Positions 16,987-25,663 of a DNA stretch of 64,000 nt are shown in pieces. Origin of the DNA: Gemmatimonadota bacterium (GTDB taxonomy: Bacteria > Latescibacterota > UBA2968 > GCA-2709665); contig JAPPFJ010000007.1 in the NCBI GenBank assembly GCA_028877215.1, positions 151,883-215,882 of the forward strand. The letters run 5' to 3'. The position numbers and the translations under genes are program-made. The notes below the pieces were generated by a model. That model made no database searches and was not told the origin of the DNA. It saw nothing but the letters and a program-made list of their open reading frames with translations. Numbering within the stretch: the stretch's first letter is position 1; each line of letters begins with the position of its first letter.

Positions 16987-19029
16987 TCAGTTTCGGAACA
17001 GACTAAACCAGCGACTCGGACGCTTCACCCGCCGGTTCAGGAACGATTCCAGCCGGTCGCGTTTCAGTACGATCTGGTCCGCAACGCTGGCGGTATCGTC
17101 CAGGATCCAGTCCGGAATGTCGCTTTTCATCCGGCTCGATGCCATAATGTCCGCCGCAATGATAACCGTGTCCCCAGTGAGCGTCCAACTGCCGGATGGC
17201 GGCTTGCGTTCGCGACTGTATTTGTCAAAGTGCAGCAGGTTCGCGAGTATGAGGCGAGGCCTTTCAAATGCCCGTTCCTGATACTCACTTAAGGTCATCG
17301 GAGAACACCAGGCGGGCATTTCGATGCCTGGAGGCAGGTTCTCCTGGAAGATACGGCACAGGACAGATGATGACAGCTCAAGTGCGTCCACTTCATCGCC
17401 TTCCCTACCTCCAGACTTGAGCAGTTCATCCATTTCCGATAGCATATGCTTCAGATACGACTGGTAGAGCTCAGTACTCAGCCTTTCGCGAATAGATGCG
17501 ACTGACCGCTGGAGTCTTCGCCGGGCCGTGGGATCGTCACCCGGCAAAGACGTCCTCGTATAGATCATGAGACATCGCTTTACGATTTCCGGAAGAAAGC
17601 TTCGAGCATCGGCATTCATGGAAAGCGCAAAACACGGGTACTCAGAATAGGTGATGGTCTCATCTTTGATAATTTCGGGAGCGTGCCGGCTGAATCGGTC
17701 GCGCGTTACGTCATCGAAGACCACCGGAAATCGCCTATAGGATTCCTGCAACCCACGAAGGTTGCTTCGCGTGAAATACTGCGTCTCGACGATTCGGGGG
17801 TGAGAAAACATCGACGCCATCAGCGTTTCGATCAGGCTGCTCTTACCGCAGTTGCTTTGCCCGTAGAGTACCGCGAACATCGGCTGGTCGAAGCTGAAAC
17901 GACTCCGCCGTAGAGCGGCATTTCGCAAGTCGCACATAAATGGCGAGAAATAGAACCAGCACATAAATGTGAAGTAATCGCGCTGCAATCGGTCAATGTC
18001 ACCAACAAAGCCATTCTCATAATTGCCGAAGAACTCTAACCACGCGTCGACGTCACTACTGACTTGAGACGGGTCAATGTCAAGGCTGAGTTCCTGGCCA
18101 GACAGCGAGAAGACACCTCCGTTGCATGACAGGTACGTTTTTGGTCCCTCATTATCATGGGTGGACGTGCGAATTCGCGTCATCTGCCTGACGATCGACG
18201 ACGTGAACTTGATTATACCCTTTCTGTCCGGCCGGAGGTCGGCCAGGGCTTGCCTGCGAGCCGGCTTGATACGTTCAACCTGCGTCAGGACTCGAGGCAC
18301 GCTGTATTCGGGCTCGCCATCCTCTTCGAACGGCACGAAAATCGACACGCCGTTATTACTGCTTTCAGCCTCCTTTAGTACAGGTGTCTCTTCTATTGGC
18401 AGAAGTTCCGCCGGAATGGGCTGTTTACGCAGTGGTACTCTGCTCGAAGCGATGTCGCGAACCGCGTCATATTGCCGACGATAATGGTCCCACGCAACGT
18501 CATCGTTGTCGAACGCGATCAATGTTTCGGCCTGCCGCCCCGAGAACGCCGTCTCCGAAAGGTTGGCCGAGCCAACAACGACCCGATGCAGTCCCGCCCG
18601 TTTCAGAAGGTAGATCTTGGCGTGCGCGATCGTGTCCTTGACGACAAAAAAACGGGCGGATTCATCCACAGCACGATCATAGATGAATTTCTTCCGTTCT
18701 TCGGACAGACCCTTGATACCCACGAAGCCTTTGTTCAGCTTTTCGTCCACGACGGCCTGGAACCCAAGCAGATCGGCAGCGTCGCGTGGCAGGATGCCGC
18801 TGTGACCGAAAATGCATTCGAAATCCTCGTAGTCGTAGTCCCTCAGCAGCCTCATAATCATCGGTATGCTCGGCGTATACGTCAGCGCACGCATCGATGT
18901 GAAGCCCCCGAACAGGGAGTCCCTGTGGAATCTCTCCGAGCCGCTGGCGCTCGCGTAGACGACGTCCAGTCCCTCACTTTGCGTGCGAGCGTGTGGATCA
19001 TCGAGAGCGAGGTTTTGTTGGGATTCCAT
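16987..19029 (-). CDS. Phospholipase-D-like nuclease fused to a P-loop ATPase/helicase-like domain
   Basis: A 680-residue protein of unknown family. Residues about 20-190 form a PLD-type nuclease domain with a single HKD-like site: H136-x-K138 (AHAKIYLL) and G153-S154-A-N156-L-S158. This is the form seen in PLD restriction enzymes such as BfiI and NgoFVII rather than in lipases. Residues about 380-500 form a P-loop NTPase: Walker A G390QSNCGKS397, Walker B PVVFDD (to D439/D440), a sensor-1-like SMN at 470-472 and basic KR484-485. This resembles SF3 or D5-like helicases. No membrane segments are seen. A 63-residue gene ends 12 bp upstream, so the two are probably co-expressed. Nuclease-ATPase fusions of this kind are frequent in anti-phage defence; defence is an inference here. 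Confidence 0.7.
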   Translation of the reverse strand: MESQQNLALDDPHARTQSEGLDVVYASASGSERFHRDSLFGGFTSMRALTYTPSIPMIMRLLRDYDYEDFECIFGHSGILPRDAADLLGFQAVVDEKLNKGFVGIKGLSEERKKFIYDRAVDESARFFVVKDTIAHAKIYLLKRAGLHRVVVGSANLSETAFSGRQAETLIAFDNDDVAWDHYRRQYDAVRDIASSRVPLRKQPIPAELLPIEETPVLKEAESSNNGVSIFVPFEEDGEPEYSVPRVLTQVERIKPARRQALADLRPDRKGIIKFTSSIVRQMTRIRTSTHDNEGPKTYLSCNGGVFSLSGQELSLDIDPSQVSSDVDAWLEFFGNYENGFVGDIDRLQRDYFTFMCWFYFSPFMCDLRNAALRRSRFSFDQPMFAVLYGQSNCGKSSLIETLMASMFSHPRIVETQYFTRSNLRGLQESYRRFPVVFDDVTRDRFSRHAPEIIKDETITYSEYPCFALSMNADARSFLPEIVKRCLMIYTRTSLPGDDPTARRRLQRSVASIRERLSTELYQSYLKHMLSEMDELLKSGGREGDEVDALELSSSVLCRIFQENLPPGIEMPAWCSPMTLSEYQERAFERPRLILANLLHFDKYSRERKPPSGSWTLTGDTVIIAADIMASSRMKSDIPDWILDDTASVADQIVLKRDRLESFLNRRVKRPSRWFSLFRN

Positions 19030-19041
19030 TTCTTGAGGTTT

Positions 19042-19233
19042 TCAGTTTAAGGGCTGTGCGATCGTTCGTCTCGGTCTACGCTTCGGATTACGGGACGGGA
19101 AGCTCACTAACTTTCTGCCACGCAGGCTCTGGCGCTTGAGAATGTCATGGAATATGGCATTCTGGTCATGATTGAACTGCGCTGCATATTCCTCACGCAG
19201 TATCTTCGTCTCTTCAACGATCGGATCGCACAT
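19042..19233 (-). CDS. Small 63-residue protein (MCDPIVEET type)
   Basis: Start chosen at ATG 19233 with GGAG upstream; an in-frame GTG at 19257 has no ribosome site. The 63-residue product begins MCDPIVEETKILREEYAAQF and is mostly helical with a basic Arg/Lys-rich C-terminus (KRRPRRTIAQ). Short proteins with a DPIVEE(x)xxxREE opening are common beside toxin-antitoxin and similar accessory genes in many phyla; no function is established to my knowledge. It ends 12 bp before the PLD-ATPase gene starts, so it may be a regulator, inhibitor or cofactor of that protein. Confidence 0.6.
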   Translation of the reverse strand: MCDPIVEETKILREEYAAQFNHDQNAIFHDILKRQSLRGRKLVSFPSRNPKRRPRRTIAQPLN

Positions 19234-19349
19234 CTTTGGAGCTCCATCAATTCTCACGGGGTACAGATTGTCGGTGGCTCATAATCGCGGTTCCGACAAA
19301 CGGTTTCGATATCTGACCGTATTGCTGCGTTGGCGACGTTGTACTTTCG

Positions 19350-19568
19350 CTAAATCGCGATGACCCTTGTCGCGCCTTTGTTCTCCGGCCAGTTGATATG
19401 AATACTCACCTCACAATTCAGGCGCTCGAGGAACCGCATCAGCCGTTCGACGCTGTAATACCTTAACTTGCCGCGCTTGAGCCTGGAGATCTCAGGCTGC
19501 TTCACGCCAATAATCCTTGCGGCCTTTGTCTGAGTCAGCCTCCGAGTCAGCGAAACATTCGATTCACT
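19350..19568 (-). pseudogene. Truncated XRE/HigA-type helix-turn-helix regulator
   Basis: Reading the minus strand from 19568 to the TAG at 19350-19352 gives an open stretch that contains LTQTKAARIIGVKQPEIS and then RLKRGKLRYYSVERLMRFLERLN. This is the classic core of XRE antitoxins that pair with RelE/HigB toxins. No ATG, GTG or TTG precedes the HTH: an in-frame TGA lies at 19569-19571, just inside the 3' end of the aspartic protease gene. The first 30 or so residues of a normal family member are therefore missing. It is most likely a decayed antitoxin gene. No intact toxin gene is seen beside it. Confidence 0.6.
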
Positions 19569-19926
19569 TCAACAAAATCGCCGGTAACCGTTTCAACTCC
19601 TGGTTGCGCGGATCCACCTCGAAACCACCTGATTCAAGTGCCGTCACGCCAAGCAGCGGTTCCGCACCATCCTCGCCGTATACGATGGTGCCGCCCACGA
19701 CCTCTCCCTCGAATTCCAGGTCGGCGGTGGTGATCTCCAGACTGATGCCGGTCCCATCCGCGAGGGTGTGCTCGCGACTGCCTTTCGGCTTAAGTCCGAT
19801 CGCTTCCAACCGAGCCCTGGGCACGAGCGAGTCGAACGCGCCAGTGTCCACCAGGAATGTTCCGGTCCAGCTTCGCTGCAGATCGGCAGGATTTCGAATC
19901 GTTACGTCAACGTACGTCGCGCCCAT
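19564..19926 (-). CDS. Retropepsin-like (clan AA) aspartic protease
   Basis: A 120-residue protein whose ATG at 19926 follows AAGGAGTG closely. It has the aspartic-protease motif FLVDTGAFDSLVP (catalytic D27-T-G29), the ADGTG flap-like region and a second hydrophobic-Gly element (EPLLGVTALE) near residues 88-97. One-domain proteases of this type act as homodimers. Close relatives with the NPADLxR and LKRLPAILLK ends are common in environmental bacteria, usually as stand-alone accessory genes. The function is unknown. The decayed XRE gene overlaps its stop region, and a MITE-like element lies upstream of its start. Confidence 0.75.
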   Translation of the reverse strand: MGATYVDVTIRNPADLQRSWTGTFLVDTGAFDSLVPRARLEAIGLKPKGSREHTLADGTGISLEITTADLEFEGEVVGGTIVYGEDGAEPLLGVTALESGGFEVDPRNQELKRLPAILLK

Positions 19927-19964
19927 CGTGTCACTCCTTTCGGCTTGTCCAGCACTCAGATAAT

Positions 19965-20124
19965 CAGCCCGTTGAAAAAGCCCATCCGGGCTACGGCCGG
20001 CCCTTGCGATCGAAATACTGCGTTGCGCGCCCTCGCCGAATCGCTCGATGGGACTCGGTTGCGCGCCTTGTCTTCGGCCGCAATGGCTCGGCCTCGCCTG
20101 CAGAGCGACTTTATCAACGGACTG
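19965..20124. mobile_element. MITE-like element with about 19-bp terminal inverted repeats
   Basis: The left end CAGCCCGTTGAAAAAGCCC (19965-19983) is matched in inverted form by the right end, which reads CAGTCCGTTGATAAAGTCG on the minus strand (20106-20124). The roughly 160 bp between the outer ends contain no credible ORF. It lies between the aspartic protease start and the solute-binding protein stop. The size, inverted ends and lack of coding capacity fit a non-autonomous miniature element. No clean target duplication could be confirmed by eye. Confidence 0.55.
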
Positions 20125-20164
20125 TTAATATCGCCGAAAAGGACGCTGCAAACAATGTGCCAAT

Positions 20165-21265
20165 TCAACGCGCCAGCCAGGCGCTGAAGCGCTCGTTCAT
20201 TTCGTCCAGATGATCGCTCCACCATTCCCAGTTGTTGTGCAGGGCGCGCTTCACGTTCTGAGGGCTGGTGGGCATGTGCGGAATCATATCCACGCCTTTT
20301 TCTGCATGCGTCGAAATCAGCGCCATCGCCGAGCGACGCGTCGGGCTATAGGAAATATATCGGCCCACACCGGCGATGGCCCGCGCGCTTGAGGCGAAGT
20401 TGACGAACTTCCTCGCCGCTTCGAGGTTGGGGGTGCCCGCGACAATGCCCAGTCCGCCGGTATCGAGAACCTGGCCGTCCCACACCACGACAAAGGGCTG
20501 GTCTTCCAGCACCTGCGCGTTGAAGATACGACCGTTGTAGGCCGTACTCATAGCGACCTCTCCGTCCGCCAGCATTTGCGGCGGCTGCGCCCCCGCCTCC
20601 CACCATACGATGTGCTCCTTGATCGTGTCCAGCTTTCGGAACGCGCGGTCCACGCCCGCGGGCGTGTCGAGCGCGGCGTAGACGGAGTCGATGGGTACGC
20701 CGTCGGCCATCAACGCGAACTCCAGGTTCACCAGTGGAGATCGGCGCATGCCTCGGCGCCCAGGGAACTTCACCAGATCGAAAAAGTCTGTGATCGTGGC
20801 CGGTTTGTCGCCCTTGATGTTCTTCTTGTTGTAGGCATACACTGTCGAGTAGAAAATCGTTGCAGGTCCACAATCGGTCTGCGTGCCCGGTACAAAGTCC
20901 TCCTCAGCGGGCGTGCCGTCGGGCCCCGCGGGAAGCGAACCCACGGCAATCGGTTCCAGCAGACCCTCGTCGCAGCCGCGCACCAGGTCTGGAATCTCCA
21001 GGTCCACAACGTCCCAGTAGACATTGCCCACGTCCACCTGCGCACGGATCTGCGCCAGGCCGCCGTTGTAGTCTTCCAGGTTAATCGCGATGCCCGTTTC
21101 GGCGGTGAATGTCTCGTGGTACCCTTTGACGCACGCGCGGGCATAGGACCCGCCCCAGGAAACAACCGTCAATGGACGGTCATCGGCGGCGGCTGTGCCC
21201 GCGGTCAATATGGACAGTCCTGCCAGCGACGCGATGCGAACGACCCTGCTTAATACGTCCTTCAT
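20165..21265 (-). CDS. ABC importer solute-binding protein, polyamine type (second copy)
   Basis: A 366-residue periplasmic solute-binding protein of the PotD/PotF class. It has a signal peptide (cleavage after GTAAA), then PLTVVSWGGSYARACVKGYHE and the EDYNGGLAQIRAQVDVGN segment typical of spermidine/putrescine-type and related iron or organic-acid binding proteins. It is nearly the same length and sequence as the protein encoded just upstream (21327-22427), differing mostly in the signal peptide and scattered positions. This is a tandem duplication. It ends the five-gene importer operon. The ligand is not determined by sequence; polyamine or opine-like compounds are the usual guess. Confidence 0.85.
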   Translation of the reverse strand: MKDVLSRVVRIASLAGLSILTAGTAAADDRPLTVVSWGGSYARACVKGYHETFTAETGIAINLEDYNGGLAQIRAQVDVGNVYWDVVDLEIPDLVRGCDEGLLEPIAVGSLPAGPDGTPAEEDFVPGTQTDCGPATIFYSTVYAYNKKNIKGDKPATITDFFDLVKFPGRRGMRRSPLVNLEFALMADGVPIDSVYAALDTPAGVDRAFRKLDTIKEHIVWWEAGAQPPQMLADGEVAMSTAYNGRIFNAQVLEDQPFVVVWDGQVLDTGGLGIVAGTPNLEAARKFVNFASSARAIAGVGRYISYSPTRRSAMALISTHAEKGVDMIPHMPTSPQNVKRALHNNWEWWSDHLDEMNERFSAWLAR

Positions 21266-21326
21266 GATGATTCCTCCTCGTCATCCGTTCCGACAATCTG
21301 CAGCGGGTGGTGAGTAACCGGCTGGT

Positions 21327-22427
21327 TCAGCGCGCCAGCCACGCGCTGAAACGCTCGTTCATCTCGTCCAGGTGATCGCTCCACCACGCCCAGTCGCTGC
21401 GCAGGGCGCGCTTCACGTTCTCCGGGCTGGTGGGCATGTGGGGATTCATGTCGACGCCCTTCTCGGCGTGCGTCGCGATCAGCGCCATCGCCGAACGGCG
21501 CGTCGGGCTGTATGCGATGTACCGGCCGACACCGGCCAGGGACTCCGCACTCGTGGCAAACCTGAGGAACCGCCTGGCTGCTTCCAGGTTGCGCGTGCCG
21601 GCCACGATACCCAGCCCCGCCGTGTAGTAGACCTGGCTGTCCCACACGACCACAAAGGGCTGTTTTTCGAGCACCTGTGCATTGAAAATGCGCCCGTTAT
21701 AGGCCGTGGTCATCGCCACCTCTCCGTCGGCCAGCATTTGCGGAGGCTGCGCCCCGGCCTCCCACCACACAATGTATTCCTTGATCGTATCCAGTTTTCG
21801 GAAGGCGCGGTCCACGCCGGCGGGCGTGTCGAGCGCGGCGTATACCGAATCGATCGGCACCCCGTCGGCCATCAGCGCGAATTCCATATTCACCTGCGGC
21901 GAGCGACGCATGCCGCGACGGCCCGGAAACGTCTCCAGATCGAAGAAGTCGGCGATGGTTTCCGGTTTATCGCCCTGGAAATGCTTCCAGTTGTACGCAA
22001 AAATCGTGGAACCGAACAACGACGTCGGCCCGCAGTCCGTCATCGTTCCGGGCAGAAAGTCCTCCGCAGCGGGCGTACCGTCGGCGCCTGCCGGGAAGGA
22101 TTCCACGTCCACGGGTACGAGCAGGCCCTCGTCGCATCCGGCAACGAGGTCGGCAATCTCGAGGTCCACCACGTCCCAGAAAACGTTGCCCACGTCCACC
22201 TGAGCGCGTACCTGCGCCAGACCGCCATTGTAGTCTTCCAGATTGATCGGGATACCCGTCTGCGCGGTGAACCGCTCGTGGTAACCCTTGACACAGGCTT
22301 GCGCGTAGGACCCGCCCCACGAAACGACGGTCAGCGGCCGGTCGCCGGCGCCGGAGGGGATCACAATCGTCAGAGACAATATAACCGCATACGCGACCGG
22401 CACGATATTCTTGCCGACGTGGTTCAT
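21327..22427 (-). CDS. ABC importer solute-binding protein, polyamine type (first copy)
   Basis: A 366-residue solute-binding protein with its own signal peptide (MNHVGKNIVPVAYAVILSL..., cleavage near SGAGD). It is followed by the same core as the neighbouring copy (WGGSYAQACVKGYHERFTAQTG, YNGGLAQVRAQVDVGN, WWEAGAQPPQMLADGEVAM). Its start overlaps the ATPase stop by 4 bp, so it is the original operon partner; the second copy begins 61 bp after its stop. It delivers substrate to the PotB/PotC-like permeases encoded upstream. Confidence 0.87.
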   Translation of the reverse strand: MNHVGKNIVPVAYAVILSLTIVIPSGAGDRPLTVVSWGGSYAQACVKGYHERFTAQTGIPINLEDYNGGLAQVRAQVDVGNVFWDVVDLEIADLVAGCDEGLLVPVDVESFPAGADGTPAAEDFLPGTMTDCGPTSLFGSTIFAYNWKHFQGDKPETIADFFDLETFPGRRGMRRSPQVNMEFALMADGVPIDSVYAALDTPAGVDRAFRKLDTIKEYIVWWEAGAQPPQMLADGEVAMTTAYNGRIFNAQVLEKQPFVVVWDSQVYYTAGLGIVAGTRNLEAARRFLRFATSAESLAGVGRYIAYSPTRRSAMALIATHAEKGVDMNPHMPTSPENVKRALRSDWAWWSDHLDEMNERFSAWLAR

Positions 22428-23533
22428 GTCGCTTCCGCCTCGTCATCGGGGTCCAACACCCGGCAGTCCGTGGGCGTCCATCCGATCCGGACCTCGTCTC
22501 CCACCAGCATGGCGCCGTGCCCCACGATATTCGGGATCTTCGCGATGAAGTCCGAACGGCCGCAGACGCTCACGCGAACCCGCAAATGGTCGCCCAGAAA
22601 GGTGATGTCCTCGATCCTCGCGTCGAGTTCGTTCGTATAGAGGCCGGGATCGGGCGAGATGGCAACCCGCTCGGGCCGGATGGAAAGCGTGGTGGCGTCC
22701 CCCGCACCGCAAGGAGCGACGCGAAGGGCGCTGATGGTCCGACCGCCGGTCTCGACTTCGCAGATGTCCCCGTCGACGCTCCGCACCCGGCCGTGGAGAC
22801 GGTTGTTTTCCCCGATGAAGCGGGCGACAAACGAGCGTTCCGGCTCTTCGTAAAGAACCTCGGGCGCGGCGACCTGCTGGATATCGCCCCTCCGGAGCAC
22901 AGCGATCCGGTCCGACATGACCATCGCCTCCTCCTGGTCGTGGGTCACGTACACCACCGTTACGCCGAGGTCTTTCTGTATACGCCTTATTTCGTATTGC
23001 ATTTCCTCCCGCAGGCGCCGGTCGAGCGCCCCGAGCGGCTCGTCCATCAGCACCAGGTCGGGTTCGAAGACCAGCGCCCGGGCGATGGCGACCCGCTGCT
23101 GCTGGCCACCGGAAAGCTGGGATGGCTTTCGTTCCTCAAATCCTTCGAGGCGGACCAGTTCAAGGGCCCGCGCCACGCGTTCACGGCATTCCACCCCGTC
23201 CAGCCCGCGCACCTCCAGCGGAAAGGCGAGGTTGCGGCCAACCGTCATATGGGGAAAAAGCGCGTAATTCTGGAATACCATGCCGATCCCCCGTTTGCGC
23301 GGGGGCAACTCGTGCACGGAACGCCCGTTGATTCGAATGGCGCCGGACGAGGGCGTTTCGAAGCCTGCCAGCATCATGAGACATGTGGTCTTGCCCGACC
23401 CGGAGGGCCCGAGCATGGTGAGGAATTCGCCCTTACGGACGCTGAGATCGAGATTGTCGACGACAAGGGTGCGGCCGTCGAAGCTCTTGCTGACACCCTC
23501 GAACTCGACGTGCGCTATCTCGTTTTCGTGCAT
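22424..23533 (-). CDS. ABC importer ATPase, PotA-like
   Basis: A PotA-type ATPase of 369 residues from ATG 23533, which has GAGG upstream. An ATG seven codons earlier at 23554 has no ribosome site. It has Walker A GPSGSGKT, the Q-loop VFQNYALFPHM, signature LSGGQQQRVAIARAL, Walker B LVLMDEPLGALD and the H-loop VTHDQEEAM. The C-terminal TOBE-type beta domain spans about residues 235-365. It energises the two permeases encoded just upstream and uses the tandem binding proteins downstream. Confidence 0.92.
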   Translation of the reverse strand: MHENEIAHVEFEGVSKSFDGRTLVVDNLDLSVRKGEFLTMLGPSGSGKTTCLMMLAGFETPSSGAIRINGRSVHELPPRKRGIGMVFQNYALFPHMTVGRNLAFPLEVRGLDGVECRERVARALELVRLEGFEERKPSQLSGGQQQRVAIARALVFEPDLVLMDEPLGALDRRLREEMQYEIRRIQKDLGVTVVYVTHDQEEAMVMSDRIAVLRRGDIQQVAAPEVLYEEPERSFVARFIGENNRLHGRVRSVDGDICEVETGGRTISALRVAPCGAGDATTLSIRPERVAISPDPGLYTNELDARIEDITFLGDHLRVRVSVCGRSDFIAKIPNIVGHGAMLVGDEVRIGWTPTDCRVLDPDDEAEAT

Positions 23534-23622
23534 TGCGGCGGCCTCTGGATCCATTTTTGGATTGATAACAGTATTGTTGGCGCAACTGCGCCGATATGCT
23601 ACGGGCTACGTGTCCCCGTGGC

Positions 23623-24447
23623 TTATCTCTCAGTGGATCGCCTTCGCATCCACTCAACGGTGAAGAGCAGCAGAATGGCGAAGACAATCAGAAACGTCGC
23701 CACCGCAAGGATGGTCGGGCTGATCTGCTCCCGGATGCCGGCCCACATCTGGCGCGGAATCGTACGCTGTTCGATCGCGGCCATGAACAGCACCACGACC
23801 ACTTCATCGAAAGACGTGGCGAAGGCGAAGAGCGCCCCCGAGATCACGCCGGGCGCGATCAACGGAAATTGAACGCGACGAAAGGTCCGTACAGGCCCCG
23901 CGCCGAGACTCGCGGCCGCGCGCGTCAGGTTGGTGTCGAAGCCGGACAGCGTGGCGGTCACCGTGATCACGACAAACGGGGTTCCCAACGCCGCGTGCGC
24001 CAGAATCAGGCCCAGATGCGTCTGCGCCAGCCCCAGGTTCGAGTAGAAGAAGAACATGCCCGCCGCCGCGATAATCACCGGAGTCACCATGGGCGAAATG
24101 AGCAGTCCCATCGCAAGGCGCCGGCCGGGCATGGCCGGGCTGGAAAGGCCCATCGCCGCGAGCGTACCCAGGCCGGTCGCCAGGACCGTGGAGGCGACCC
24201 CGATAATCAGGCTGTTGAGAAGCGCGCGCGTCCACACCTCGTTCTCGATGATCTGCCGGTACCAGCGCAACGACCAGGCTTCGGCATCCAGGCGCAGCAT
24301 GCCCTCGGTAAACGTGAAGTAAGGCTGGGCATTGAAGCTCAGGGGAACGATCACCAGGATCGGCGCGACGAGAAACAGAAACACCGCGGCACAGAAGCCT
24401 ATGTAGAGATAACGGCCCACGCGTTCCCGCGTTTCGACTGGCGCCAT
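23623..24447 (-). CDS. ABC importer permease, PotC-like
   Basis: A 274-residue inner-membrane permease with six predicted helices and the EAA-type cytoplasmic loop (RAAASLGAGPVRTFRRVQFPLIAPG) that docks the ATPase. The start ATG is 2 bp after the stop of the PotB-like gene. It pairs with that protein as the transmembrane core of the polyamine-type importer. Length and motif are normal for the family. Confidence 0.9.
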   Translation of the reverse strand: MAPVETRERVGRYLYIGFCAAVFLFLVAPILVIVPLSFNAQPYFTFTEGMLRLDAEAWSLRWYRQIIENEVWTRALLNSLIIGVASTVLATGLGTLAAMGLSSPAMPGRRLAMGLLISPMVTPVIIAAAGMFFFYSNLGLAQTHLGLILAHAALGTPFVVITVTATLSGFDTNLTRAAASLGAGPVRTFRRVQFPLIAPGVISGALFAFATSFDEVVVVLFMAAIEQRTIPRQMWAGIREQISPTILAVATFLIVFAILLLFTVEWMRRRSTER

Positions 24448-24448
24448 C

Positions 24449-25663
24449 TCAGCCCAACCTCATCCGCTCGATTCCCACCATGCGGTCGTAGAGCACATAC
24501 AGTGCGCCTACGCAGGCCAGCAGGATGCCGCCCAGCGCCGCGGCGAGACCCCAGTTGAGCGAGGTCTGCATATGGAAGGCAATCATGTTCGATATAAGCT
24601 GCCCGCTGCTTCCGCCCACAAGCGCGGGGGTGATATAGTAACCGATCGCGAGGATGAATACCAGGAGCGATCCCGCGCTTACGCCCGGCAGGGTCTGCGG
24701 CCAATACACGCGCCGGAAAGCTTGAAATGGACTCGCGCCAAGGGAGGCCGCGGCGCTCATCTGAATGGGCGGGATGGCGCGCATGATCGAATAAAGCGGG
24801 AGAATCATGAACGGAAGCAGTACGTGCGTCATCGCCACCAGCGTCCCGGTCATGTTGTAGATCATGGCCAGACGTCCGTCGTCGCCAATCAGACCCAGAG
24901 CCACGAACAGGTCGTTGAGGACGCCCTGGGTCTGCAGCAGAACGATCCAGGAGGTGGTACGAACCAGCAGCGACGTCCAGAAGGGGATCAATACGAGAAT
25001 CAGAAGCAGATTGCCGATACGCGGGGGCGAATGCGCGATCAGATGAGCAATGGGGTAGCCGAGCAACAGACAGAGCGCCGTTATGGTCAGGCTCACCCAG
25101 AGGGTCCGCCACAATAAGGGAAGGTAGATGCGGCGCTCCTCGGGCTGGCGTGCGATTGAACCGCCGGGCAGGCTCTGAAGGTCCAGGGCGTTCAGATAGT
25201 GGCGTGCGGTATAACGCTCACCGGCGCTCCGGATGGCATGCCAGGTTCGAGCATCGCCCCAGTCGGAGTCGATGCCGATCATCGCGTCGCGCCATGGTCC
25301 GCTGTCCACGCGCCGGAGCCGCCGCGCGCTCTTCGTCAACACGCTTCGCAGCCCGCCCCGGACCCGGTTCACGCGGCTGGCAATCTGCCCGAGGGTCCGA
25401 TCTTCTCTCGCTTTCACGAGTTCGTGCGCTGCCGATGCGTAGACCGCCTCCGAGGGAGCGCCCTCTCCGTCCCAGTCGCCCAGCAGGTCAAGTGTACGGG
25501 GCATCGCGTCGGCGACGACGGAATCATAGACGCTTCGCACCAGCATGGTCCCGAGCGGCGCCGCAAAGGTGAAGCCGACAAAGGCCATCAGCGGCAGCAC
25601 CAGCCCCGCCGCGCGCAGCTTCGGTCGGAGATTCGGATTATTGATATTCAGGTTTGATCCCAT
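24449..25663 (-). CDS. ABC importer permease, PotB-like, with an extended N-terminal region
   Basis: Begins at ATG 25663 (MGSNLNINNP); a TTG at 25684 extends it by seven codons and neither start has a strong ribosome site. The 404-residue product is much longer than classical PotB (about 280). After the first helix there is a soluble insertion of about 125 residues (about 45-170, with DRTLGQIASRVNRVR), and only then the five remaining helices. The EAA loop is SAAASLGASPFQAFRRVYWPQTLPG. This extended form occurs in several opine/polyamine-type importers. It heads the operon; 305 bp upstream are free of genes. Confidence 0.88.
   Translation of the reverse strand: MGSNLNINNPNLRPKLRAAGLVLPLMAFVGFTFAAPLGTMLVRSVYDSVVADAMPRTLDLLGDWDGEGAPSEAVYASAAHELVKAREDRTLGQIASRVNRVRGGLRSVLTKSARRLRRVDSGPWRDAMIGIDSDWGDARTWHAIRSAGERYTARHYLNALDLQSLPGGSIARQPEERRIYLPLLWRTLWVSLTITALCLLLGYPIAHLIAHSPPRIGNLLLILVLIPFWTSLLVRTTSWIVLLQTQGVLNDLFVALGLIGDDGRLAMIYNMTGTLVAMTHVLLPFMILPLYSIMRAIPPIQMSAAASLGASPFQAFRRVYWPQTLPGVSAGSLLVFILAIGYYITPALVGGSSGQLISNMIAFHMQTSLNWGLAAALGGILLACVGALYVLYDRMVGIERMRLG

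Noticed and set aside
16987..19029. Phospholipase or cardiolipin synthase identity for the PLD protein
   Set aside because: It has one HKD-like motif, no membrane helices and a fused P-loop ATPase, which fits a nuclease-type PLD rather than a lipid enzyme.
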